Positions 54,972-64,000 of a DNA stretch of 64,000 nucleotides are shown piece after piece (position 1 is the first letter of the stretch; each line of letters starts with the position of its first letter). The notes beneath the pieces are model-generated. The model was not told where the DNA came from and searched no databases. It saw only the letters and a program-made list of their open reading frames with translations. The DNA comes from Didymella arachidicola (lineage: Eukaryota; Ascomycota; Dothideomycetes; Pleosporales; Didymellaceae). A program made the position numbers and the translations under genes. The stretch lies in contig CM049985.1 of the NCBI GenBank assembly GCA_016630955.3, positions 682,001-746,000 of the forward strand, in the 5' to 3' direction.

Positions 54972-56864
54972 CTACCACAGTTTTTTTGGAGGACGCGTGG
55001 TGCGGCCAGTAGACGTTGTTGTGGGTGAAGGTGGTAAGGGCGCCTTATGGGCAGCCACCTGCCTTCGCACAGCACCACCACCACGATTCTTTGTTACTTT
55101 TGACTGAGATCTCTGTGAGGCCTTACTCTTAGCCTGTTTAGGCAATTGGGTACTTTTTTCTGCGTTGCTCTTGCGCTGAGCCTCTTCTTTACAAGCCTCA
55201 ATTTGAGCGCGCTTTGCAGCCTGTGCCTTAGCTGTCAATACCTTCTTCTTCTCTCGCTCAACACGCTTATCTTCCTTCTCCTTCGCTTGAATAAGCTTCT
55301 TCTGGTGTTGAAGCTCCTTCTTAGTAGCTTTTGCTGCCTCCGCAGCGCGCTCTAGGTCCTCTTTTGCCTGGAGTTCTTGCTTCGCGCGCTCAATGCGTGA
55401 AGGACTCCACAAGACTGCACCACCACTGTCATTACCGTCAATAGGTTGCAAAGGTAGTACCCTCCGCTTTCTCTTCTTATTCTTATTAGCCTTTAGAGCC
55501 TCTTCTAGGCCTTCAATCCGAGCTTCTTGGACTTCTAATCGCACGTGGAGTTGGTGAAGGGCTTGATCAACTGCCTCATCAGCACTGGACCTATCCTCTT
55601 CTCTTGCACGCTTAAGTAGCCGCTGCGTCTTGCGCCAACTAGGTGAACCTGGTGCAGGCTGAGGCCCTGTAGGCTCTGAGGTCGTGCTAGGCGTCCTTGG
55701 TGTTGGTATTCTGAACTTCTTGAGCACGACGTCGGCATCTGGTGGGTGGATTCCAGTACACTTAAAGGCCTGTACAACGAGGTCTTTGGTGAAGGTCTTC
55801 TTCCAAGCTGCCCAAAAGAGCGGGAAGAAGTCAGCTTGACCTACAGGCACCCACCCCTCTGTGGTATGGCCGCGGTGAAGGAGTTCCATGGAGTAGCTCT
55901 GTGCCAACGGCCCAAAGCACGCTACATCAAGCGGCTGAAGCGCGTGGGTTGCGTGCGGAGGGAATATAAGTAGGAGAATCTTGTTAGCATGAGCGTATTC
56001 GATGAAGGCCTGGGTAACGTGACTGCCGTGGCCATCAAGGATCAAGAGCCTGTACTTCCCTCGCGCTCTTACTCTTGTATAGCGATCAAACACCTGCTTC
56101 AGCCAGGCAACACCAAGAGCATCATTTATCCAGCCATTTACTGAGGTACCAAAGTGTATATCGTGTTTCCCTGCGTCGACGCGCTGCACCCAGCTCTCTT
56201 GGAGCTGGAGAGACGATGAAGGATAGATGACTGCGGGCGGCAACGCATAACCATCAGCTCCTACTGCTCCTACTACTGTCACCCACTTCCTGTTGCCATC
56301 ATGAGATGCTAGCTTGTATTTCCGGCGCCCAAAGAGTCGCTTATCGAAGATTCTGACGCCCTTTGACATCACTCCAATCATGAATCCCTTCTCATCCATA
56401 TTGTACGTGTTTTCAGGCTCTATTGAATGCTGCTTGATTGTACTGTGCAGCAGGTCAAAATAAGAGCTAAAGGATTCATATGAAGCAGCATCGTGACGTG
56501 ATTTTTCCATAGGCGTGGTCCAGGCTGTGAGAAGGTCGTCGGGGTAGCGATGAAGGAAGCGCGATACCCATCGATCGGAGGGCTCCCATTGACACAGCGA
56601 CTTCACGATTCTCCGCAGGATCTTTCTTGTAGGCATAAGGTGTCTCTCGGTAAGTGATTTGACGTATTGTACAACCTCTATTTCATCGCGTGGGTGGAGA
56701 ACTAGCTGGTGTTTTGATTTGACCTCATTTGACGCGCATACACCTTGGTGCCTTCGGCTCAACGTAGTGCGACAACAACCGTGTTTCTGGGCAAGATCTT
56801 TATACGTAAAATGTTCTCCATACTTCAAAGTAGCTAGCTCTGCGAGGGCTTCTTTTAACGGCAT
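54972..56864 (-). CDS. pogo-type transposase, intact
   Basis: Single exon, 630 residues. The N-terminus has a Psq-like helix-turn-helix (LKEALAEL, then QKHGCCRTTLSRRH near 27-40) and a CENP-B-type second DNA-binding half (to about 120). The DDE domain has Asp157 (TYNMDEKGF), Asp277 (LILDGHGSH) and Asp313 (LQPLDVACF): a DD35D triad, as expected for pogo/Fot1 elements. From about residue 430 the protein is a Lys/Glu/Arg-rich coiled coil that ends in a basic, Pro-rich tail (PPKKLW). It would cut and paste the element at TA sites in the nucleus. The start codon lies 91 bases inside the right end of the element, a normal leader length. Confidence 0.96.
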   Translation of the reverse strand: MPLKEALAELATLKYGEHFTYKDLAQKHGCCRTTLSRRHQGVCASNEVKSKHQLVLHPRDEIEVVQYVKSLTERHLMPTRKILRRIVKSLCQWEPSDRWVSRFLHRYPDDLLTAWTTPMEKSRHDAASYESFSSYFDLLHSTIKQHSIEPENTYNMDEKGFMIGVMSKGVRIFDKRLFGRRKYKLASHDGNRKWVTVVGAVGADGYALPPAVIYPSSSLQLQESWVQRVDAGKHDIHFGTSVNGWINDALGVAWLKQVFDRYTRVRARGKYRLLILDGHGSHVTQAFIEYAHANKILLLIFPPHATHALQPLDVACFGPLAQSYSMELLHRGHTTEGWVPVGQADFFPLFWAAWKKTFTKDLVVQAFKCTGIHPPDADVVLKKFRIPTPRTPSTTSEPTGPQPAPGSPSWRKTQRLLKRAREEDRSSADEAVDQALHQLHVRLEVQEARIEGLEEALKANKNKKRKRRVLPLQPIDGNDSGGAVLWSPSRIERAKQELQAKEDLERAAEAAKATKKELQHQKKLIQAKEKEDKRVEREKKKVLTAKAQAAKRAQIEACKEEAQRKSNAEKSTQLPKQAKSKASQRSQSKVTKNRGGGAVRRQVAAHKAPLPPSPTTTSTGRTTRPPKKLW

Positions 56865-56905
56865 CGTGGGGTTGAGTTATGGGGGGGTGCGCAGTATAGG
56901 TCAAT

Positions 56906-56955
56906 GTTGGTGGGGTGTGCATCACGCGCCGCGTGCATCACGAGGCCGAACACGC
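56906..56955 (-). repeat. right terminal inverted repeat of intact pogo element
   Basis: Reverse complement matches the left repeat apart from a few bases at the tip and one inner change (CACG versus CACA). Followed by TA at 56956-56957. Confidence 0.93.
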
Positions 56956-57606
56956 TATCACGGGTAAATATTTTCGTGGCGCTCGGTTCATGACATACTC
57001 TGAATCCTGGCATCTCAGCAGCTACACAGTGAATTAGCGGCGATAAGCCATTGGGCGTGTCTTTGAGTTTTCTACGATGAGCGCATTTTTGGGCGCTTAG
57101 TGAGTTCGACTTACGCAAGTATCTGTACAGAGTCGCTGTTCTTAGTTACCACGCATGTGTAACAAAGTAACAACTCGGCTATTGGCAAACCCCAGATTCC
57201 CCCCGGACTCGTATTTGCAATATTGGGTGCATCCATGCATGGAGAATTGATGATTGGTGGGATCGAAATACCCCACAACGCTACACCCTATAGCACTGCC
57301 ATTTATATTGTTTCCTCTTACGCGTCCGTTTCCAGGGTCATGCGTCCATGACAGCTCAACCGAACTCAGATTCAGGAGTGACGGTGAACAACGCAATGTT
57401 CATTAATTGGAGGGAGTGGGAGGCCCGCCTCATCTGCGCAATGGAGAATCTGATCCCAGATAAATTGCGACGACGCGTACAGGGCTGCATAGGCGAATGG
57501 AACTGCTTCCCTATCCAAGCCTATATAATGATTGTTAGAGACCAAGCATTTGGGCCAAGCAGCCAAGCCTCTTCATACGATCACCAAGCTTTCATTGTCA
57601 AACAAA
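56956..57606. promoter_or_regulatory. transposon flank and promoter of the GH28 gene
   Basis: No gene; a 116-codon frame (57348-57698) overlaps the GH28 start in another frame and is a shadow. Confidence 0.45.
57523..57529 (+). promoter_or_regulatory. TATA box of the GH28 gene
   Basis: TATATAA about 78 bases before the start codon. Motif and spacing only. Confidence 0.55.
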
Positions 57607-58961
57607 ATGCATATCTGGTCTGTTATTGCGTTGACCGCATCGCTCGCCGTGCCTGCGATCGCAGCACCGGCTGCTCCAGCCATCACCCCCGCCCCTGAAG
57701 CGGCTGTTGTTAAGCGAGCCAGCTCTTGCACTTTCTCGGGTTCTGCAGGTGCCGCATCTGCCTCTAAGTCACAGACTGCCTGCGCCACTATTGTTTTGAA
57801 CAATGTGGCTGTTCCTTCTGGCACCACCTTCGATCTCTCAAAGCTTGCCGACGGCACCACTGTGATCTTCCAAGGCACCACGACATGGGGTTACAAAGAG
57901 TGGGCTGGTCCTCTCTTGAACATTGGCGGCAACAAGATCACCGTCAAGGCTGCGTCCGGCGCGATCCTCGACCCTGACGGTGCTCGTTGGTGGGACGGCA
58001 AGGGCGGCAATGGTGGCAAGACAAAGCCCAAGGTGTGTGATGTTCCTCGCTGTTATGCACCGATCAATGCTAATGGTTGCAGTTTCTCGCTCTCCACAGC
58101 CTGACAAGTTCGAGCGTCACTGGTATCTCTATCAAGAATACCCCGGTTCAGGCTGTCAGCATCGCCAGCTCCGATGGGCTGACTATCACTGATATGACTA
58201 TTGACTCCTCCGATGGCGACAGCGGCAGCCTTGGACACAACACTGACGGTTTTGACATTGGAACTAGCAACAACGTCATCATAGTAAGGTTCTGGTACCA
58301 TATTAAATGACTACTCTAAACGAACTCATCCAGGACGGTGCAAAGGTCTATAACCAAGACGACTGCGTTGCTGTCAACTCGGGAACTGTAAGCGTATCCA
58401 ATACCTCACCCGACTAGCTGCTAAGATTGCGCGTAGAGCATTACTTTCCAAAACGGCCTCTGCTCGGGTGGCCACGGTCTGTCGATTGGCTCTGTTGGTG
58501 GTCGCTCTGACAACACTGTCGACACTGTCACATTTTACAACAACGTCGTCCAGAACTCAGTAAATGGTATCCGCGTCAAGGCTTCCGTCGGTGACACTGG
58601 TACGATCAACAAGGTGATATATAACAAGATCACCCTAAAGAACATCTCCAAGTAAGCATTCGTTATTTCGCCCTTTCCGATCTCATTGCTGACTGTCATT
58701 CCCAGATATGGTGCTCTGATCGAGCAGAACTACGACGGCGGTGACCTAAAGGGCACAGCCGGCACTGACATTCCGATCACCGGTCTTGTTGTCGAGAATA
58801 TCACTGGTACCGGTGCTGTCTCCAGCTCGGGCTATGACGTTGTCATCACCTGCGGGAGCAGCTCATCTTGCACAGGCTGGACTTGGTCGAACGTTTCTAT
58901 TACCGGTGGTAAGACCTACGGTAGCTGCACCAACGTTCCTAGCGTTACCAAGTGCTCGTAG
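57607..58961 (+). CDS. GH28 endopolygalacturonase
   Basis: Five exons (57607-58032, 58083-58283, 58334-58387, 58437-58651, 58706-58961) give 383 residues. The enzyme hydrolyses alpha-1,4-galacturonan in plant pectin by inversion. A signal peptide (1-~20) is followed by a propeptide ending in KR (Kex2-type) just before ASSC. The catalytic constellation is complete: NTDGFD (Asp197), QDDC (Asp218, Asp219), GGHGLSIG (His240) and RVK (Arg273, Lys275). The first intron acceptor is set to give KPKFLALHSL, the usual KPKF-type strand of endo-PGs. Four Cys pairs at conserved places fit an extracellular endo-enzyme. It lies 651 bases beyond the intact pogo element. Confidence 0.96.
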
Positions 58962-60640
58962 AGGTTCCAGGCCAACGTCAGGAATGGTGCCAATGCACGT
59001 TTGATGCGTAATCGTTCAAGAAGATGTTGGGACTGCATATTTCACTTCTTGGCATGTTCATATCTTGGTGAATCGACTTCTAGGCTTCAGGAATGGTTAC
59101 AGATACAGTCAATGATGCTTACACTGTGATGATAATATGATTGACGATAGATTAATGATAGCAGCTCAAGTTTTCTCTGCTTGCGAGGGAGCGTTGACGC
59201 TATACGTCCGTGTATTCTTACCTTAGGCGGTTCGCTCCCGTTTTTCAGCTCTTCGAACGGACGTGCGGGCAGACTTCGGGCGTATTGGGACAAAGGTTGG
59301 ACTTCAACTTTCTGGGACAAATATCAAATACACTCATCCCTCTGGCTCTTGTCTCTTCGTGACGTGAGTAGTTGATGGAACTGAGTTCAATTGTCGAGCA
59401 TATACCCTCGAGGCCCTCTAGATCTATCTCTGAGACCAGCAATAGAAAAGATGATTGAAGCCCTTTATTTAAGACCATGAACAGGTTCAAGAATCTACCA
59501 TATGTGTTCCGCATATATATCGGTTGCTGTAGTCATGAAGGCAGAATCTGTCAAAGAAAACTTGTGCATCTGCACTCGCTCATCAACAAGCATGTTTCCA
59601 AAAATCAAGGCTCGCTGCATAAGCTCTTGACCGAATTCAATTACTTTCCCCAGGTCCATGTCCCTGCACAAATCTAGAACATCTGTGACCTAATCACACT
59701 CAATCAACTGGTCGATTACAGTACGACCAAGGTATGTCAGTCGACCTGGCTCTACAAGACGTTCCGGAATCAGAGAGATCACTTATATTATCGTTTCATT
59801 GCGGCTATCTCAAACAGTCAGGGCCCTGGTACGTATGGATCGAGGCTTCGCCTGCCTTGCTTTACGGTACACCATATGAGTTCGGGCCCCGTCAACATGG
59901 AAGTCTTATTCCATTCTCCGATGTTAGGAATGCGTCAATGACGTTCTAGTTCTTACTGCACATGGCTAGGTCAAATTCATTGATAGTCAAGGGACGCGTA
60001 TACTCCGGCGTACTTGGAGGTATGGCCAGGATCTCGACGACAAGATCTTGCGGCACTGCATCTGCGTCGTGATTTTGTACTTGAGCGCTGCGGCCAATGA
60101 TCCTGAACTGGTACAATATATTGAGCGTATGCTCGGCGTTGAACAGACAATGAGATCAGCGTTTCATAGAACGAAAGCCAAATATTGAAGGCATCGACCA
60201 TGTTCATAAATTTCTGTTAAAGATCTGACACAGTCCGCTCAATTTTGTGCTCAAGGAGAAGATCTACAGATTTTTCGATGAAACACAACAATAGTGTTAG
60301 CCAGCATCACGTGCTCTGTTACATAATCATCTGTAGGGTGTATATTCCCTCTTCCCCTCATTAGATAGGAAACAACCTAGTCCCTCTTTTCTACGCCTGG
60401 CCTCTGCCCGCACACAGTTATGAGCCCGGTTTGCACCTCTTAGACTGCGCTACTCAGCACTAAAACAGCTCTAGACGTGTAACTGACAACGACTACGTTC
60501 ACTTCTACCTCGTTTTGTCTACTGACAGCTGATCAGCGTCAAAGACCTTTCTAGTCGACAGCCATCAGGTGGTGTCGCTAACGGACCAGAACTGCTGCTC
60601 TGTACAGAGATCAGTTTGGTGATTAATCACGAAGATCACG
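58962..60640. other. intergenic, then presumed 5' LTR of the Copia element
   Basis: No gene in 58962-60290; it contains the GH28 3' flank. From about 60295 the sequence probably belongs to the retrotransposon (see the LTR entry). Confidence 0.45.
60295..60567 (+). repeat. candidate 5' LTR of the Copia element
   Basis: Starts TGTTAG and ends ATCA, compatible with the TG...CA ends of LTRs, and contains a TATATT promoter-like element near 60342. Two bases further a TGG (60570) begins a possible primer-binding site, 71 bases before the gag start. The 3' LTR is outside the window, so the boundaries cannot be confirmed here. Confidence 0.35.
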
Positions 60641-63600
60641 ATGTCGTACAACGACGCTGGAGTCACACGAGTGACCGTTATACTGGATAAACCAGTCGAT
60701 TGGGAGTCATGGTTCCAGCTACGACGAGAGAAAGCCGTCGTAGATGCTATTTGGAAGTACCATGACATCTCGAAACCACAGAGCGAGCTACCGAAGCTCG
60801 AAGAACCTATCAAACCACTGCCCAGCGATGTCAGAGCTGGAGCGACAGCGATTGCCCAGCTGGACGCAGGCCAGCAGGCAGTGTACAGTGATCTCCTCCA
60901 CGACTGGAGATATGAAAGAGCAGAGTACGCGAAGAAAAAGCAGAAGGAAGGCGAACTTCTTTTGGATATCAGCCGTACGATTGCTGCTCGTCACCTTTAC
61001 CTCATCAACGGAAAAGATGAGGTGTACGATCGACTGATCGCTCTCAAGAAGCAGTTCGCGCCGACAACTGCTACACGAACCAGAGAGCTAATCGTCAAGT
61101 ATCGATCTCTGCAGGAAGGCCCTCAGAGTCGCGATCTCGAGCAGTGGCTCGACGACTGGATTCACATTACGAATCAGTGCAGGGAAGTAGACCTTCCTGA
61201 AACAACGGGCTGTCGAGCTCAGGAGGATTTCCTGTCAGCTATCAGGACGATCGCGCCAGAATGGGCAGGATCATCGCATCATGATTTAATCATGAAAGAG
61301 ACAGCAGGCAAGACGAATGAAGTTCAACCGGTGGCAGACTACATCGCTCAGTTCAGAATCTATTACCGAAGAATCGGACCTACTGCGGCATCACTTGGTA
61401 CGTTTGCGTCATTAGGTGTATCAGCCAAGTCAGAACAGCATCAGAAGGAGCAGAGATCATCGAGATCAGCTCCATACAAGCCAGAATGTATCTGCGGGAG
61501 CAAGCACTGGTATAGAGAGTGCTGGTACCTGTTTCCAGATCATCCGAAGAGACCCGAGGACTTTCAACCGGCTAAAGCTGTGCAAGACCGAGTAGCAGCA
61601 GCCTTGAAGGATCCAGAGCAAGTTAAGAGAATCAATAAGCTCCTAGCTCGGCACGGCAAGAGAGTAAAAGGCACAGATGAGACGCTCACACTTGATGGTG
61701 GGAAGAGCAGCGCAAGCTTTGTCACCTACAACAGCTTCTCTGTCGCACAGGTACAGCAGAAGGCTTTGCCAGCGATACGTAATCGATGGATACTCGACCC
61801 AGGCTCGAATATTCACGTATGCAACTCGACGAGATTTGGCTGGCAAGAGACACGGAAGGCAAGACCTCATGAGATGGTCTTAGCAGGAGACTCAACCTTG
61901 GCGATACAGGCCTGGGGAGAGGTGACGTTCAGCGTTAACCGGCCGAACGGTATAGGCAAGATTCAATTGTCTAACGTCGCACTTGTAGAAGGCTTCCTTA
62001 CAAACGTTGTAAGCCTCTCACGATGCCGAGAGATAGACGTGCAGTTCGACTCAGGGAGAGATGCAATGTATCAGAAGCATCCATCAAACGTCATCTGTTC
62101 GCTTAAATACGCAAATGGGCATTGGATTGTCGACGCTGAAGAAAATGATCGCCTAGCTCTGAGCAGCTTCGCGGCGACAGTACGGCGAGCGTACAAGCCA
62201 TCGCGAGAAGATCGACGTCCAATTCACACATCCCATGTCGAAGCTCATGAGATGTTTGCACACGCTGGCAAGGACGTGATTGACCATCTGAGTAGGAATG
62301 TACAGGGTATAACTCTTGACAAAGACGCCAGAGCTCCAAGGATGCACGAGTGTGAGACCTGTATACAATCAAAATCGGCAGCTCAGGTCAGCAGACGCGC
62401 GTCAGATGATCATGCGACAAGGCCTTTCTATCGAATAGTCGTTGATCTTGTACAGCTCATACCGACTGGAGAAACATGCTACAATGGAGATCGCTACCTG
62501 CTGCATGCAGTATGCGAGTACTCAAAGTGGCACGAAGCAGTGACTCTTGCGAACAAGTCACTACCAGTAGTGATAGCAGCTCTCAAGGCGCTGCTACACA
62601 AGATTGAGCGACAATACGGGTACACATTCATTGTGCTCAAAGTCGATGGGGATCGTGGCTATGGCCTCGAACTCTACAGAATCGCGAGGCAAGCAGGCCT
62701 CAAGATTGAGCTGCGTGCTCCTGACACGCCTGAGCAGCTTGGAGCTGCAGAACAAGCCGGAAACATCATCATTACGAAAGCAAGATCGCTCCGCATTAAG
62801 GCAGGTCTACCGAAGTCTCTATCAAATGAGCTAGCGATCACGGCGACAAAGATCACGAATGTAACGCCTACGAGATCTATTGATTGGAAGACGCCGTACG
62901 AACTCGTTCACGGCAAGCAGCCTTCAGTCGCGCACTTCTCCCAGATTGGGTGCAAAGCGTACACGCTTAACAAAAAGCTGAAGAAGGCAGATAAGCTAGA
63001 GTCTCGTACATTCGTTGGATACCTTGTAGGGTATGACTCATCAAACATCTTTCGCATCTGGCTGCCGAAAAAGAACCAGGTGATACGTGTGAGAGATGTG
63101 ATATTCCAGAGAAGCAGCCTCTACAACGACCATGAGAAGGCTGAGAAAGAAGATATTATGCAAGAAGAGATTGAGATCCTCAATATACTGCATACAGCGG
63201 AGGCAGAGGCAGATCAGGAAGTAGTAACTGAGCTACAACAACGTCAGCAGCTTTCTAAGGATCAGAGCTTTCTGCCCACACCAGAACCGTCAGATCGCGG
63301 TACTGTACCACCTCAGGAGTGGACAGGCAATGACAGAGATCTAGACCGAGCTTCCGAGCCGGCAGAACAGATCAGTGTGGAAGATCAGCAAGGCGCTGAA
63401 GATCAAGACACTGGGGAACAGATTCAAGATCAACTGCTTGATGAGCCGCAGACGCATCACGAAGATGATAGATCTACAGCCAAAAGCAGCGGAGACGGAC
63501 CACTACGGCCAGCTGTGACGAGCAAGCGAGACCGTCCACGAAAGCAGCCATCAACATGGGCAAAAGGATGGAGCAATACCGAGGACTACGTACCAGATCG

Positions 63601-64000
63601 TCGACAGAACAACGCTCCAAAGATGGCAGACCCATCAATCGTGAGCAGCAACATCATTACGGGTAAAAGAACCAGGAAGCCACCAGATCATGCTCTAGCT
63701 ACGTACTATAGAGCATTTGCAGTAGCAATGAACCCGACAGCCCCATCAAAGCTCACAGGAGAAATGCCAAAGCTACGATTACATCGCGACCAATTGCCGG
63801 ATCCACCAAAGCGATGGAAGGATCTGAACAATCATCCATTTGGCGCTGAGTTTGCACAGGCAGCACGAGCTGAGCTTGATAGCTGCTGGGCAAAAGACTG
63901 CTTCAATCAGACAGAGGCAACTGCAGCGACAGCAGATGCTGAGGTTCTACCCTTGATGTGGGTATTCACGTACAAATTTGACGAAGATGGATACCTATAC
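60641..64000 (+). CDS. Ty1/Copia retrotransposon gag-pol polyprotein, 3' end outside window
   Basis: An uninterrupted frame of 1,120 codons from the ATG at 60641 to the window end. Gag region: helical capsid-like part (1-~270) and a zinc-knuckle-like CICGSKHWYREC (about 284-295). Protease: WILDPGSNIHVCN with Asp386 (DPG in place of the common DSG). Pre-integrase HHCC zinc region: HVEAHEMFAH... CETC (about 525-580). Integrase core: Asp602 (IVVDLVQ), Asp669 (LKVDGDRGYG) and Glu704 (GAAEQAG), a plausible DDE triad. After an acidic, Gln-rich linker the reverse-transcriptase domain begins near 63840 and is cut by the window before its YVDD motif. The order PR-INT-RT is Copia-type, not Gypsy. No stops or frameshifts are visible, so it may be a recent copy. 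Confidence 0.95.
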   Translation, partial: MSYNDAGVTRVTVILDKPVDWESWFQLRREKAVVDAIWKYHDISKPQSELPKLEEPIKPLPSDVRAGATAIAQLDAGQQAVYSDLLHDWRYERAEYAKKKQKEGELLLDISRTIAARHLYLINGKDEVYDRLIALKKQFAPTTATRTRELIVKYRSLQEGPQSRDLEQWLDDWIHITNQCREVDLPETTGCRAQEDFLSAIRTIAPEWAGSSHHDLIMKETAGKTNEVQPVADYIAQFRIYYRRIGPTAASLGTFASLGVSAKSEQHQKEQRSSRSAPYKPECICGSKHWYRECWYLFPDHPKRPEDFQPAKAVQDRVAAALKDPEQVKRINKLLARHGKRVKGTDETLTLDGGKSSASFVTYNSFSVAQVQQKALPAIRNRWILDPGSNIHVCNSTRFGWQETRKARPHEMVLAGDSTLAIQAWGEVTFSVNRPNGIGKIQLSNVALVEGFLTNVVSLSRCREIDVQFDSGRDAMYQKHPSNVICSLKYANGHWIVDAEENDRLALSSFAATVRRAYKPSREDRRPIHTSHVEAHEMFAHAGKDVIDHLSRNVQGITLDKDARAPRMHECETCIQSKSAAQVSRRASDDHATRPFYRIVVDLVQLIPTGETCYNGDRYLLHAVCEYSKWHEAVTLANKSLPVVIAALKALLHKIERQYGYTFIVLKVDGDRGYGLELYRIARQAGLKIELRAPDTPEQLGAAEQAGNIIITKARSLRIKAGLPKSLSNELAITATKITNVTPTRSIDWKTPYELVHGKQPSVAHFSQIGCKAYTLNKKLKKADKLESRTFVGYLVGYDSSNIFRIWLPKKNQVIRVRDVIFQRSSLYNDHEKAEKEDIMQEEIEILNILHTAEAEADQEVVTELQQRQQLSKDQSFLPTPEPSDRGTVPPQEWTGNDRDLDRASEPAEQISVEDQQGAEDQDTGEQIQDQLLDEPQTHHEDDRSTAKSSGDGPLRPAVTSKRDRPRKQPSTWAKGWSNTEDYVPDRRQNNAPKMADPSIVSSNIITGKRTRKPPDHALATYYRAFAVAMNPTAPSKLTGEMPKLRLHRDQLPDPPKRWKDLNNHPFGAEFAQAARAELDSCWAKDCFNQTEATAATADAEVLPLMWVFTYKFDEDGYLY

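Larger units (their letters stand above)
54821..56955 (-). mobile_element. Fot1/pogo-type DNA transposon, coding-intact copy
   Basis: A compact 2,135-base element flanked by TA on both sides (54819-54820 and 56956-56957). Its ~50-base inverted repeats (54821-54870 and 56906-56955) differ only near the outer tip and at one inner base. Each repeat contains the 12-mer CGTGATGCACAC twice with a period of 16 bases, perfect in the left end and with one change in the right end, which may be transposase binding sites. The single gene fills the rest, on the minus strand. No stops or frameshifts are present, so this copy could be autonomous if expressed. The terminal repeats are not those of the element at 6946-9932. 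Confidence 0.95.

Overview
The window reads as genomic DNA of a filamentous ascomycete (Pezizomycotina, probably a plant-associated Dothideomycete; the class is inference). Genes sit on both strands and carry short GT-AG introns (about 42-154 bases), often with CTAAC/CTAAT-like branch points. Many products are typical of this group: a Pub1-like RNA-binding protein, Rex3, Pfa3, Pcc1, a Zn2Cys6 regulator, an Egh16-like secreted protein, a fungal bicupin and an endopolygalacturonase. Most exon structures below were assembled by hand by joining reading frames at splice consensus sites.

Layout. 1-12.8 kb: the partial UPF0613/DUF1749 hydrolase-like gene, a Mediator-like gene with a long asparagine microsatellite, pub1, a 3-kb Fot1/pogo-type DNA transposon (6946-9932, dead, with a second element nested inside it), then the PIF1 helicase. 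13.9-23.6 kb: a stand-alone NRPS-type adenylation protein, a DUF1993 protein, a secreted GH76 mannanase, a Zn2Cys6 regulator and a divergent MFS exporter, possibly a small accessory-metabolism locus. 23.7-42 kb: mostly housekeeping genes (two unknown conserved-looking proteins, Pfa3 palmitoyltransferase, GT25-like glycosyltransferase, Lpl1-like lipase, Rex3 exonuclease, KEOPS subunit Pcc1, a small mitochondrial-type protein, a DUF7702-like membrane protein). 42-59 kb: a gene-poor stretch of secreted enzymes (amidase, Egh16-like protein, a secreted SBP56-like protein, a bicupin oxalate decarboxylase and a GH28 polygalacturonase), interrupted by an intact second pogo element (54821-56955). 60.3-64 kb: a Ty1/Copia retrotransposon whose gag-pol frame is open from 60641 through the window end.

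The main surprises are mobile elements. The two pogo elements are related but have different terminal repeats. The older one carries a stop codon, a one-base frameshift and an insertion of about 0.83 kb bounded by 15-base direct repeats and ending in a (CCAA)4 tail, which looks like a non-autonomous retroposon. The younger pogo element and the Copia element both look coding-intact. The secreted enzymes at 46-59 kb fit a lifestyle on plant tissue (pectin cleavage, oxalate breakdown, appressorium-type surface protein), but I see no operon-like co-regulation, only separate TATA-type promoters. I found no rRNA or CRISPR array and no convincing tRNA.
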